This document shows, one piece after another, positions 34,043-44,960 of a stretch of DNA of 64,000 bases. The position numbers were made by a program, and so were the translations under genes. The DNA comes from Cololabis saira (Eukaryota; Chordata; Actinopteri; Beloniformes; Belonidae): NCBI RefSeq assembly GCF_033807715.1, contig NC_084601.1, forward strand, positions 3,216,001-3,280,000, in the 5' to 3' direction. Under the pieces are notes generated by a model. It saw nothing but the letters and a program-made list of their open reading frames with translations. It ran no database searches and was not told where the DNA came from. Positions within the stretch are counted from its first letter, which is position 1; the number at the start of each line of letters is the position of its first letter.

Positions 34043-34580
34043 CAGGGGTCAGAAACCCAAAATGTTAAAAGAGCCGTATTGAACCAAAAACATATGCACT
34101 TCGAGAAAAAATGTGAAATGTCGAGAAAAAATTTGAAATGTCAAGAGAAAAGTTGAAATGTCGAGACTAAAAAGGAAGAAAAAAGAGAAAAAAGGGAAAA
34201 AAGAAGAAAAAAGGAAAAAAAAGAAAAAAGGGAAAAAAGGAAAAAAGAGAAAAAAAGAAAAAAAAGAAAAAAGGAAAAAAGAAGAAAAAATAGAAAAAAA
34301 GGAAAAAAAGAGAAAAAAGAGAAAAAAGAGAAAAAAGAAAAAAAAGAAAAAAAGGAAAAAAGAGAAAAAAAGGAAAAAAAGAGAAAAAACGTAAAAAAGA
34401 GGAAAAAAAGGGAAAAAAAGAGAAAAAATGTAAAAAAGAGAAAAAAAAGAAAAAAAGAAAAAGACAAGAAGAAGAAAAAAAGGAAAAAAAAGGTCAAACG
34501 TTTTTTAAAAGCTCCAGGAGCCACTAGGGCGGCGCTAAGGAGCCGCATGCGGCTTTAGAGCCGCGGGTTGCCGAACCCTG
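34043..34580. mobile_element. hAT element CAGGGGTC(G/A)GCAACC, copy 1
   Basis: The ends CAGGGGTCAGAAACCC and GGGTTGCCGAACCCTG lie between GGCTAGAT (34035-34042) and GACTAGAT (34581-34588), seven of eight identical. The interior starts with GCACTTCGAGAAAAAA and GTCGAGAAAAA units and continues as a 330-bp A-rich purine array. The right part has GGAGCCGCATGCGGCTTTAG. Confidence 0.9.
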
Positions 34581-34588
34581 GACTAGAT

Positions 34589-35540
34589 GTATTTTCTGTA
34601 GTGGTAGTTGCTATCGAAAACAAGAATACTTGATTTAGGTGGATTTAACTATTGTTAGGAAACATTAATTAGGATCATACACGAATGCAAGCATGTGCTA
34701 AGAGGGGCTAAGATAGCTCACTTGTGCTAAGTGAGGTAATGCATGTTCCAACGAAATGCTAGGCTGATTGTTTCAGTTTTTTACCCATTTTGGATCGTCT
34801 GGGGTTTGGACAGAGTCAGCCCTTATACTGGCAAGTGTGGGGGCCATTAGAGCTCCAATAATCAGGCTTCCAGACAAATCATCAGAAACCTGTGAGTGAC
34901 GTCACAGAAGGTTTTGTCCAGTTCTTTTTACACACTTTATCCTTAGAATTAATCTTTGCTGCTCAAGAAGCAAAATCATCTAATAATGAGCAAATGCTCC
35001 TGAGGAACAGCAAGCTCAAAAAGTACCATCTATGCTGCTATATATGTAAATAGTTATTCTTTGATGGGAAATAAATGTAAATACAGTTTAAATGTATGTT
35101 TTGATGATAATCAAACTAATTTGGAAAATCATTATCAAACTGCAACATTTAAAAAAGACAATTTCTGTATTTGAACCATCTAAAAACGTACAACTGTGAA
35201 CTTTCAGAGTCTTTTTAACTACCCTGCTCCTTTTCACACCAGTCTTTTTGAAGAAGGTGTTAAGTTTTCAGATACAGGATGTCTTATTTTTAGCTTGACA
35301 GTGTGCGTTGCTTGTGATGCTGGTGTTGCTGTAAATTTAAGGCACGTGCAAACCGCTGCTTGGCATGCTCCTTTGAAGGCCTGGCCTCCACTGCACATGC
35401 ACAACTAAAAGAACAATTTGTGATGTGAAATGAAACTCGCTTTGCCCCAGACAAGCAATCACATCAACATTACTTCACGTGAAAGCTTCATGAAGTCATT
35501 CAAAGCAACTTTTAGCAGAGGAAGCTCAACCGTTACAGAA
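34589..35540. other. Unassigned AT-rich stretch
   Basis: No coding region or repeat end recognised. Confidence 0.4.
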
Positions 35541-35752
35541 ATACAAGAAATACAAAAACACTGATATTCCCTGGTCTGATTGAGAAAGATTCCCATCCGC
35601 ACTTAACGACATTGACATCAGAACGTCCATCACCGACCCAGACATGAATGAGCTGGAGGAGATCCACAATAAACACCTTAAAGCATATGCAGAGATAATC
35701 GAAACAACTGCAGAACTATCCCAGTCCCACAGGCAATTTGTGAAGTTAGCAC

Positions 35753-37256
35753 CAGAGGTGTCAAGTAACAAAGTACAAATACTTTGTTACCTTACTTAAG
35801 TAGAAATTTTGGTTATCTATACTTCACTGGAGTAATTATCTGTACTTTTTACTCCTTACATTTTAAAAACAGCCTTGTTACTCTATCTCATTTGGGCCTT
35901 TAATAAAAACTATCCAGTTAAATTGCTCCATCCAGATAGAGTGAATTTGGTTGTGGTTGTTTCAGATGTTCTTGTCCAGTTTTGTTCTTACATCCGTTCC
36001 CTCAGATTCCTGCAACTAAACTTGGATGTACATTCCAATAAAGGTTAGGATAAATGATAACATGCCTCTGAAGTTTGACTTTTTGCACCATTACAATACT
36101 TATAGACAACTAGTCATCGTATCTCCTGCTCTCTGAAACACATGTTAATGCTCAACAGTACACATATATGCTTCTTTAATATATTTGCATTATACTAAGA
36201 TACATTCATTTTCAATGGCTTTTGTCTTTAATGGCTTTTTACATTACTTTTACTTTTATACTTTAAAGGAGCATGAGGCTCCTTTTAAGAAATGAGACTC
36301 TCTAGCGCCACCCTTCACCACGACGGCCGTCGGGGGTACTGCAGCCAACAGTGAAGCCGGTGTCGGTGCTTTTTTTTCCCACCTGCTTTTTTTTATCGGA
36401 GGTCTCCCGTACGTGATGACGTTCCGTCTTGTGATTGGCTTTTGACCGTTTGCGTGAAAAGACCAGGAACAGAGTGACTACAGCAGCCGAGAGAGAGAGA
36501 AGTCATTGAAAGAAGGTCGTGTCGTGAACAGCAGTTATATGTTTCTTCTCCCTTTTACCTCCACTATGATCTGCTGCTTCTGACTTTACAGAAGTGTATG
36601 TCTCTATATGTTCTCAGTGTTGAATCTGTAAATGTCTAAGCAAAATAGTCATAATACATTATATAAATATAATTTAAAAAATGTAACGTCAACTAAGCGC
36701 TCACTGATTAATCCGCAATTGCCAAAAAAGACGTTTTGAATGTGAAGACATGGTGAAAAACTACCTTCCTAGCTTAACATGGCAAAAAAAATACCACCGC
36801 GGGGAAAAAATGCACACTTCCGGGGAAAATATTTCAGCCCGATACAACCTGGTACCCACACCGGCACGGGAGAACGGAGAGAACGTGCATGCAGCGTCAT
36901 GTGACGTCACATCCACAGGACAGCGCGGGAAACTCGGCCCCAGCACTGCAGCGCATTTTGCAGCACACAGCCTGTTCAAGGCAAAGGAGAGATACACTAG
37001 AGGACTCATTATTTTTGGTTTGGAACGCTTCATCTGACATTATTACTAGAAAACTTAAAACGTATACGAATTTTCTTCATAAATCCTGCCTCAATCCTGC
37101 CTCATGCTCCTTTAAGTAGTTTTGAAACCAGTACTTTTATACTTTTACTTGAGTAAAAAACTTGAGTTGATACTTCAACTTCTACAGGAGTATTTTTAAA
37201 CTCTAGTAACTATACTTCTACCTGAGTAATGAATGTGAATACTGAAGACACCTCTG
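35753..37256. mobile_element. hAT element CAGAGGTGTC inserted in spc25 pseudogene
   Basis: The ends CAGAGGTGTCAAGTAAC and GACACCTCTG lie between GTTAGCAC (35745-35752) and GTAAGCAC (37257-37264), seven of eight identical. Sub-terminal AGTAACTATACTTC/ACTTAAGTAGAA motifs are inverted. A separate TTAA-flanked element occupies 36267-37111, so the hAT itself is about 660 bp. Confidence 0.88.
36267..37111. mobile_element. TTAA-flanked AGGAGCATGAGGC element
   Basis: TTAA at 36263-36266 and 37112-37115 brackets AGGAGCATGAGGCTCC and its partner GCCTCATGCTCCT. TTAA targets occur in piggyBac and Kolobok; the AGG start does not decide between them. The interior holds a GC-rich part with GTGACGTCAC. Overlapping frames on both strands at 36750-37119 show no domain. 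Confidence 0.8.
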
Positions 37257-37763
37257 GTAAGCACATGATACATGTTTGGAGAAATGTAAGGATGACGAGA
37301 AGCTATTGGAGACATTACAGGTGTTCAAAAAAGACCTGGGACAGAAACATGTGTTGATAAAGGAGAAATGGAGTGCCATATCCGAGGCCATGTCAGAAGT
37401 TCAGGAGGAGGGGATGCAGAAAGAGGACATCATTCAGAAAAACTAACAATCTTAAAGAAGAACAGGTTAAGTTAATAGTCTCAATATCAAGCAAACAAAG
37501 ACAAATTGAAGAATCTGCAGAAAGCCAGACTGGTGTTTCAGGATCATTTAGGTTTGGAGATACCAACTATCTTTGACAAAACACAGCCGGCCAAAGGTGA
37601 AAAGTTGCAGTTTGTTTTCCGGAACATCAACCTGAAAGATCAGGACTGTGCTTACATTATCACAATGGGGATTAAAGAAAATGGATCATATGAGATTGTG
37701 TCCAGTGACCCTGTGCTCGAGTGTCTGCCAGTCCTGGAAAGCTGCGCCTTCAGGAGATCAACA

Positions 37764-38991
37764 CAAATTCAGACTCAATATATAAGAAAAGCAGCAGCGC
37801 CTTCTCTGTCTCCAAAAACGTTCTAAATACCAGGTGGATTCTTCCCTGATGTCTATGTTTTATCGTTCTTTCATCGAATCTGTCATCACTTTTTCTTTCA
37901 TTTGTTGGTTTCAATCCTTGAAGGTCAAAGACAGAAATCTGCTCAATAAGGTTGTCAGTCTAAGCCAGGGGTCGGCAACCCAAAATGTTTTAGAGCCGTA
38001 TTGGACCGAAAACACAAAAAACAAATATGTCTGGAGCTGCAAAAAATGAAAAGTCTTGTATCAGCCTTAGAATGAAGACAACACATGCTGCATATATCTA
38101 TATTAGTTATAGTTAGGGGGAGATTTTGTTCTTCATTATGCACTTCGAGAAAAAAGGTGAAATGTCAAGAAAAAAGTCAAAATTTCGAGAAAAACTCGAA
38201 ATGTTGAGAAAAAAGTCAAAATGTCAAGGAAATAGTCAAAATTTATTGAAAAAGTCAAAATGTTGAGAAAAAAGTCAAAATGTCGAGGAAAAAAGTCAAA
38301 ATTTCCAGAAAAAAGTCAAAATGTCGAGGAAAAAAGTCGAAATGTTGAGAAAAAAGTCGAAAAGTCGAGATTAAAAAGGAAAGGAAAAAGAGAAGAAAAA
38401 AGAAAAAAGGAAAAAAAAGACAGAAAAGAAAAAAGAAAAGAAGAAAAAAAGAAATAAAAAGAGAAAAAAAGGAAAAAAAAGGAAAAAAAAGGAAAAAAAG
38501 AAGAAAAAAGGAAAAAAAAAAGGTCAACATTTTTGAAAAAGCTCCAGGAGCCACTAGGGCAGCTCCAGAGCCGCATGCGGCTCTGGAGCCGCGGGTTGCC
38601 GACCCCTGGTCTGAGCAGTAAAATCATCGGGTCGGCTCAACAAACTTTACAAGAACTTTATAATAAACAGCTGATCAAGAAGGCAAACTCCATATTGTCT
38701 GATTGCTCACGTCCCTGAATAAACAGTTTCAGTTTCTACCATCAGTTACTGCTTAGACTCCCTTTTGCAAAGACAAACAGATACAAACACTCCTTTGTTC
38801 CTCCGCTATTGTTCTTTTAAATGCCGGAAGGAAAAGGTAGTGGGTGAAAAAGCCTTCACTCTCAAGCTTAGGTCTATACTACTATTGTAATTTATTATGT
38901 ATATTTTATGTATATTTAACATTGTGTGCTTCTCCTGTCGCCAAACTAATCGCCCCCTTGGGGACAAATAAAGTAATTGATTGATTGATTG
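37764..38991 (+). pseudogene. LINE 3' end inserted in spc25 pseudogene
   Basis: A 5'-truncated non-LTR retrotransposon, flanked by AACA (37760-37763 and 38992-38995) and ending in a TTGA repeat. Frames read NSDSIYKK, then FYRSFIESVITFSFICWF and, beyond the inserted hAT, LYNKQLIKKANSILSD, all features of fish LINE C-terminal regions. The 3' UTR has CCTTGGGGACAAATAAAGTA. Frameshifts make it inactive. Confidence 0.85.
37966..38608. mobile_element. hAT element CAGGGGTCGGCAACC, copy 2, inside the LINE
   Basis: It lies between GTCTAAGC (37958-37965) and GTCTGAGC (38609-38616), seven of eight identical. The interior is an array of GTCGAAATGTTGAGAAAAAA-type units (38143-38370) followed by a purine A-rich array. 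The right part has GAGCCGCATGCGGCTCTGGA. Confidence 0.9.
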
Positions 38992-39054
38992 AACAATCTA
39001 GCAGCATTCCTCGCAAATGTCAGGAAGGAGTTTATCTCTGTGGCACGCTGCTGT

Positions 39055-39815
39055 ACGGAGCCTGTGAAGGATCATGCAATATATTTTTAATGTTGACAGA
39101 ATCGAGCGCATGTTTTATTAACTCGTTCGCACGATTTAATAAAACGTGAGCACATTTTATTAACTCGTGTGCACGTTTTATCGACTCGTGTGCACAAGTT
39201 AATATAACGTGCTCAAGAGTTATTAAATCATGAACACGATTTAATCAATCGTACACACGAGTTAATAAAACGTGTGCACATTTTTTTTTACTAAATTGTG
39301 CACACGATTTGGTTAAACAAGCTCTCGTTTTCCTTAATTGAGAGCTCGCTTTAGTTCATTGTAAACTAACTTTCTTTCGGTGCTTCCCACGCCAGACGGC
39401 GGAGATTACTTGCTCTAAGCATTCTTTTTAAAGTGGCTAGACTGATCACTATACCATGTTGGGAGGCTAGAGTTGCCAGCATTTCTTTTTGCGCCATGCC
39501 TAACCCATGGTAAATTCTTAGGAGATCCATGTTTAAAGGATCTTAATGCCCTTATGGCTGATAAGGGACGCATTACAGCACGATTGAATATAACGTGCGA
39601 ACATTTATAAAATTTTGATCAAGGGTAAGTAAATCGTACTCATGATTTTATGATATATTGTGCGCACAATTTTCCAAAATGTGCGCACGCTTTGTTAATT
39701 GTATCCACGCTTTAATAAATTGTGCTCACGATGACACATAACGTGCTCTCGATTAACTTTAACGTGGCCACGAAGTTACTTTTTTTCCTTCACTTGAGCT
39801 CTTACAGGCTCCGTA
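39055..39815. mobile_element. TACG-ended element, TACGGAGCCTGT subfamily, copy J
   Basis: The ends TACGGAGCCTGTGAAGGA and CAGGCTCCGTA lie between perfect 6-bp duplications CTGCTG (39049-39054 and 39816-39821). The interior is a degenerate array of GTGCACGATTTAATAAAACG-like units on both sides of a non-array middle (about 39370-39590). It sits across the spc25 stop codon. Non-autonomous. Confidence 0.9.
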
Positions 39816-39920
39816 CTGCTGAGATCAACAGTACAATGTAAAATTATATAAAAAATACCATGTTTATGTGTTATGTTTTGATGTTTTCACTGCAATAAAA
39901 TAAAAAAATACAAAAAAAAA

Positions 39921-40520
39921 GGGAGAGTAAAAGAGTAAAGGCACTTATTGTTTTCTTTTGGAGACAGATGAAGGACACACTTCAGCTCACATCAGTCATT
40001 CAGACGGGGAAGTCTGAGCAGCGATGGAGGCGTGTGCTGAAGGTGAGCCGTGCATGTCAGCGAGGTCAGGCAGCAGTAGGTCATTTCCATAAGTTGCCGA
40101 TGGAGCAGGTGATATGAAGGTCCTGGCATGAGCTGGACAGAGGTAGAGGGGCAGATGGACCTGTCTTGCACTGACCATGTATTCCTGCACCCTGCTGGGG
40201 GCCCAGAAGGGGGCTGATCAGGCTCCCAGAAAGGAAGGTGTCCCGCTGACACGCTGGCGTTCAGCCCTGCCCAGCCTTGGCCTACACCCATTTCCACAGC
40301 CTTCTCTCAGCATCCCAACCTGCACAACACCCTCAACGCTGACCAAGCCCTCGGGGCTCAGCGCGGCCTCCCGGGCTAACAATGGCCCAGACAAACAAGC
40401 TGGTCCTTAGGACGGCCGAGCCAAATGAGTTTGCCAGGGATTGGATTCTAGCAGGGGTTGTAGCCGCGCTCCGCTGATGTGGTTATATGGATTTTTAACT
40501 GCAGTGCTGCTCTATTATCA
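39921..40520. other. Unassigned stretch
   Basis: Frames on both strands at 39992-40410 overlap and have no domain; the block is GC-moderate and non-repetitive. No gene supported. Confidence 0.4.
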
Positions 40521-40526
40521 CCTCAG

Positions 40527-41179
40527 TAAGGTGGCCGAGACCCGCCATTGCTGAAAACTAAAGTAACGCTGCAAACAGAAACAAACGCCGCTGCAAATAA
40601 AATAAACGCTTAGCAAATAAAATAAACGCTGCAAACAAAAAGAAACGCCGCTGCAAATAAAATAAACGCTTAGCAAATAAAATAATCGCTGCAAACAAAA
40701 AGAAACGCCACTGCAAATAAAATAAACGCTTAGCAAATAAAATAAACGCTGCAAATAAAAAGAAACACCGCTGCAAATAAAATAAAAAAAACGACGCAAA
40801 TAAAAAAGCCACAACGGAAGTGAATTACCGGGGACTATTTTTGCTGATGCTGATGGTGTTTTTATGTGAGACGAAAAAAATTACACGTAGCGACGTTGAA
40901 CACTAACCTTTTCACTTATTTTCTCATTAATTGTTCTTCTTATTCCTCGCTCTTCTTATTTCTTCCTTTTCACTTACGTCCTCTTCGTCTTCTTCTTCTC
41001 CTCTAACGTAAAAAACACCGGTGCATCAGCAAAAAGTTTTTAATTTATTTTTTATTTTTCGTCGTTTTTTTTATTTGCAGCGGCGTTTGTTTTTATTTGC
41101 AGCGTTTATTTTATTTGCAGCGGCGTTTGTTTCTGTTTGCAGCGTTTATTTTCAGCAATGGCGGGTCTCGGCCACCGTA
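40527..41179. mobile_element. TACG-ended element, TA(C/A)GGTGGCCGAG subfamily, copy G
   Basis: The left end is TAAGGTGGCCGAGACCCGCC (one change from TACG) and the right end GGTCTCGGCCACCGTA, between perfect 6-bp duplications CCTCAG (40521-40526 and 41180-41185). The arrays are GCTGCAAATAAA and AACGCTTAGCAAATAAAAT units. The middle matches copies F1, F2 and H. Confidence 0.92.
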
Positions 41180-41394
41180 CCTCAGGGAGGCGGGTCCTCC
41201 TGAACTTGCAAAAACCCGATTCATGAAATTGATACAGAAGAGTGAGAGTGAGTCACTTCTCATCTTTCTTTCCGTTTTTCTTTTGAGGTACAGTCATTTT
41301 CTGCTAAGAGGCCAACACAAACAGCTTGAGCTGTGAATTTTCTTTGCAAGGTGACATTTTGTGGTCATTTACAAATAAAGCACACACACAAACA

Positions 41395-41772
41395 CAACCT
41401 GATCTCAGGTTGGTTACGCCACCTCCGTCGTCATGGCGACAGCAAACAATACGGTTAAATACTCAAATTTACGTTAAATACTAGAAAACATGGTTAAATA
41501 TTCGCCGTCAAAATACTTTTAAAACATCATCAAAACACCATTAAAACCTCAATAAAACACTGTTAAAACAGCGTTAGAAACATGCTTTTACAAACTGACA
41601 GTAACAAACAGTAACTTGCGTGTCAAAAACTCATAACTTAGCCACTATAATAAAGAATAATATATAAATAATGATAATGTAATAATCCGTGTATATATCA
41701 CGACAACGGATGCCACTGAAAATAGTGGTGAGAGGTCGTGGGAATTTCACGGATTTTTGTGAGATCAGGTTG
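41395..41772. mobile_element. TIR element CAACCTGATCTCA with 8-bp duplication
   Basis: The ends CAACCTGATCTCA and TGAGATCAGGTTG bound 378 bp. The left flank is CACAAACA (41387-41394). The right flank was CACAAACA before the next element inserted inside it, so the duplication is perfect over 8 bp and fits a hAT-type insertion. Confidence 0.82.
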
Positions 41773-41779
41773 CACAAAC

Positions 41780-42245
41780 TACGATGGAGTATTAGGGCCA
41801 AACTAAGACAAGAAAAATAGGAAATTACGAGAATAAAATCGTAAAATTACGAGAATAAAGTTGTAATATTACGAGAATAAAGTCGTAATATTACGGGAAT
41901 AAAGTCGTAATATTACAAGAATAAAGTCGTGATTTTACAAGAATAAAGTCATAGCCTAATGTTGTGAGAATAAAGTTGTAATACTACTAGAATAAAGTCG
42001 CAATTTTTCGAGAATAAAGTTGTAATATTACGAGAATAAAGTCGTAATATTACAAGAATAAAGTCATAATATTACGAGAATAAAGTCGTAAAATTACGAG
42101 AATAAAGTCGTAAAATTACGAGAATAAAGTCATATTGTTGCAAGAATAAAGTCGTAATATTACGACTTTATTCTCGTAATGTTATGACTTTATTCTCATA
42201 ATTTCAAATTTTTTTGTCTTAGTTTGTCCCTAATACTCCGTTGTA
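41780..42245. mobile_element. TACG-ended element, TACGACGG subfamily, copy B
   Basis: The ends TACGATGGAGTATTAGGGCC and a complement finishing CCGTTGTA lie between perfect 6-bp duplications ACAAAC (41774-41779 and 42246-42251). It is almost entirely an array of ATTACGAGAATAAAGTCGTA-like units; only the last quarter is inverted. Confidence 0.92.
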
Positions 42246-42251
42246 ACAAAC

Positions 42252-42949
42252 AACCACTGTCACAGACAAAGATATATCTACTTTGTTAGAAATCAATTGT
42301 ATAAAATATACATAAAGAATAATAAAGAAGTGCAATCCTTTATGAATTCATGATAATATTATTAAGATATGATTCAAGGATGGCAGAGCTACTTACTGCG
42401 TAGATAGGGGGGCCTAAAATCTCACATAAGCTCTTCAAACTATTACTCGCCAACAGAAACTCAATTTGCACCACACTGGATTACAAGTTGCCTTTATCGA
42501 CCCGTAGCTGCCTCTCTGCAGCTGCATGACGGCTGCTTAAATCATGAAGAGGTTAGCAGGGGGTTGCAGTGGAGTAGATTGGCGATAATTGGTTGAAGGG
42601 ATAGTATACAGTGATAAAGGGTCTAAATAGCCAGGCTTGTTCCTGTCATGTTTCACCACTTCTATTTCCATACCAATTAAACCTTGCTGAAGCTGCCATT
42701 ATGAGAAAAATGAAGGTGCAAAGGATGCATAATAGCCAAACACATCAAAGCACAACTCCACTCTCATTAACGCAACTTCTTTTTAAGGGAATTTATACAG
42801 AGTGCAACATTTTTTTTAAAGATATTTACCCAGCATGCTTTGATTTTAACCATATTCAAAGTTTATTTAGACGGGACAATGCATATTATTTAACACTACA
42901 TTAAGCAGTGTAAATACACCGGGTTTTAGCAGAAGTGCTAGTTTCCACC
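42252..42949. other. Unassigned stretch
   Basis: At 42850-42940 there is a short repeat-like end (AAGTTTATTTAGACGGGACA) running into the SINE-like repeat. No gene supported. Confidence 0.4.
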
Positions 42950-43125
42950 CGCAGTCCCCACAAACAACCAGACACACTCACACTCAGGGGCAATTTAGAA
43001 TGATCAATTTACCTAGCGAGAACCTGCAAACTCCACACAGAAAGACCCTGCTGGGCCTGGGAGTCGAACCGGGAACCTTCTTGCTGTGAGGCAACAGTGC
43101 TAACCACTAAGCCACCGTGCTGCCC
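42950..43125 (-). mobile_element. SINE-like repeat with tRNA-like head (reverse)
   Basis: On the minus strand it reads GGGCAGCACGGTGGCTTAGT, GTTAGCACTGTTGCCTCAC, GGTTCCCGGTTCGACTCCC (B-box-like), then TCTTTCTGTGTGGAGTTTGC. It is the best preserved head of this family in the window. Confidence 0.75.
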
Positions 43126-43799
43126 GATTTTTGTTTTAACCTTTGCTTTCAACATGCACCTTTTTGTTGTACAGCAATATTACCTGACTCGGTATATTTT
43201 CTCAGGCTTAGGAACTTTATTTCGAAATCATACTTGTAATTAAGATAAGGATTATCTCATTTCTTTCACTGTCCCAGAGCTTATCGACGGAGAGGGAGAA
43301 AGGGATGGATAGAGGGCCACACAGCCTGGGAGAAACATGGAGATGGGAAGGATTGGATGGAGATGCATCTCTAGAGATATCTGCCAGCTCTTTCATCCCA
43401 TGATGAGCTGCCTATAATCCATGAGGATGACTAGATCTCATTTCAATGTAAGATTGAGAGTTGTATTGATTCCACTCGACTGAGAGGAAATGTGATCTGA
43501 GTTTTGAATGTATGAGTATGAGCCAGTGCTCCCCAATTTCAGAGGAAATTGGCTTTGGTGCATTAAATATTCTTTTTGCTGTCAAGCAGACCGTGCTGGT
43601 TGTTTTTGTCACATTGTGGCAGTAGAAAGGAGTGCAGGCCTGGTGTCACATGCCTGTACATCCCACACATAACAGTATCACTATAACTACGTCTCAGCCA
43701 GAACTAAACACTCACAGCTATTGCTGCTGGAGAAATGGAAAAGTAGTGGAAAAAATAAATGTAAAATAAATGTAAAATACTACAGTTAACACACTCCTA
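43126..43799. other. Unassigned stretch
   Basis: No coding region or repeat end recognised. Confidence 0.4.
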
Positions 43800-44546
43800 T
43801 TAACACTTGTGCTGTCTGTGGGTCAAGGGAGGGTGAAGGGAGGAAAGAAGGAAGTAAGGAAAAAAGGAATGAAGATAAGAAGGAATGAAGGAAAGAAGGA
43901 GAAAACGAAGGAAGGAAGTAGGAAAGGGGGGAAGGAAGGGGGAAAAGATGGAAGGGAGGAAAGAAGGAAGTAAGGAAGAAAGGAGAAAAGAAGGAAAGAA
44001 GTAGGAAAGGGATTAAGGAAGGGAGAAAAGATGGAACGGAGGAAAGAAGGAAGTAAGGAAGAAAGGAGAAAAGAAGGAAGGAAGTAGGAAAGGGGGAAAA
44101 GATGGAAGGGAGGAAAGAAGGAAGTAAGGATAAAAGGAATGAAGGAAAGGAGAAAAGAAGGGAGGAAGTAGGAAAGGGAGTAAGGAAGGGGGAAAAGATG
44201 GAAGGGAGGAAAGAAGGAAGTAAGGAAGAAAGGAGAAAAGAAGGAAGGAAGTAGGAAAGTGAGTAAGGAAGGGAGAAAAGATGGAACGGTGGAAAGAAGG
44301 AATGGAGAAAAGGAAAGAAAGAAGGGAGGGAAGAAGGAAGGAATGGAGAAAATAAGGAAAGAAGGAAGGAAAAGCAAAGAAGGTAATAAAGGAACAAATG
44401 ACGGAAGGGAGGTAGGAAGAAAAAGGAGTAAAGGAGGGTAAAAAAGGAGGAAAAGAGGAAAGGAAGAAGGAAGGAGAGAGCATGGCAGGAGGAAAGAAGG
44501 AGAGAAGAATTGGGTCATTTTGAGCCAAAGACACTACAAGGGTTAA
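43800..44546. mobile_element. piggyBac-like element with GGAA array, copy 2
   Basis: The element proper is 43804-44542, with TTAA at 43800-43803 and 44543-44546. The ends CACTTGTGCTGTCTGTGGGT and AAGACACTACAAGGG are inverted partners. The interior array is more degenerate than at 3287-4096, with GGAAGTA and GGAGAAAAGA variants and a higher-order period of roughly 65-70 bp. Confidence 0.8.
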
Positions 44547-44607
44547 ACATATTTCATATTCATTTCTGCGTCCTTATGTGGACGTAAGAGTGGATAGACC
44601 AAAGGGT

Positions 44608-44960
44608 TTGGATGGCTCAGTAACAGAAACCATTGGTAGTCGTATCTAATCCATCAGGAATTTACAATCACTCCCCAGGTCTGTCTCTCTGATGTCTTTA
44701 ATCCCAACTGAAGTGGTCTGTCGTTGGAAGGTTGGTAGTTCAATCCCTGGCTGGTTCAGTACACATGTCAAGATGAGTGGGCAAGAACCTGAATCCCAAA
44801 CTTCCTCTATAGATGTCGTTCTCTGATACATGAGGATGTATAATAGAGATAAATGACTGCATACAACTTGAGAGAGCTAATCAGTGCTACGTGAATGTTG
44901 AAGCGTAGAATTGATCTGCAAGACGAGAAAAACGTTGTATAAGTGCAGTTTTATCAAAGC
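44608..44960 (+). mobile_element. Second SINE-like family, old copy
   Basis: GGTTGGTAGTTCAATCCCTG (B-box-like), ACATGTCAAGATGAGTGGGC and the 3' part AAAACGTTGTATAAGTGCAG match the order of a common fish tRNA-derived repeat. The copy is diverged. Confidence 0.55.

Larger units (their letters stand above)
35541..39920 (+). pseudogene. spc25: spc25 processed pseudogene, split by nested transposons
   Basis: This is a dead retrocopy of the gene for Spc25, which pairs with Spc24 in the kinetochore Ndc80 complex. Four host pieces remain. About 35541-35752 encodes the start of the coiled coil (DPDMNELEEIHNKHLKAYAE). 37257-37763 encodes the rest of the coil (LKNLQKARLVFQDHLGLEI) and the globular domain (GEKLQFVFRNIN, NGSYEIVSSDPVLECLP). 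38992-39054 encodes NNLAAFLANVRKEF near the C-terminus. 39816-39920 holds the stop (39820-39822), 3' UTR, AATAAA at 39894 and an A-run. The coding parts join without introns. Breaks include a TGA at 35581 if that part is coding, and frameshifts near 37441, 37503 and 37740. The start codon and the retrocopy's own target duplication were not identified. Recognition is by memory of the human protein. Confidence 0.88.

Noticed and set aside
34141..34548. 135-residue Phe-rich minus-strand frame
   Set aside because: Translation of the A-rich purine array of a hAT element.
36750..37119. Frames of 76-95 residues within the spc25 region
   Set aside because: They lie inside the TTAA-flanked element and do not match Spc25 or a transposase.
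37257..38995. Hypothesis of a chimeric retrotranscript in which spc25 was fused to the LINE 3' end by template switching
   Set aside because: The Spc25 C-terminal codons, stop and 3' UTR were found on the far side of the LINE, so the LINE is an insertion into an already existing retrocopy.
42950..43125. Possible tRNA gene (tRNA-like boxes on the minus strand)
   Set aside because: The boxes belong to the head of a SINE-like repeat that continues into its usual body; no cloverleaf was evident.
43786..44534. Three overlapping Phe/Pro/Ser frames of up to 231 residues
   Set aside because: Translation of the second GGAA-type array; no gene signal.
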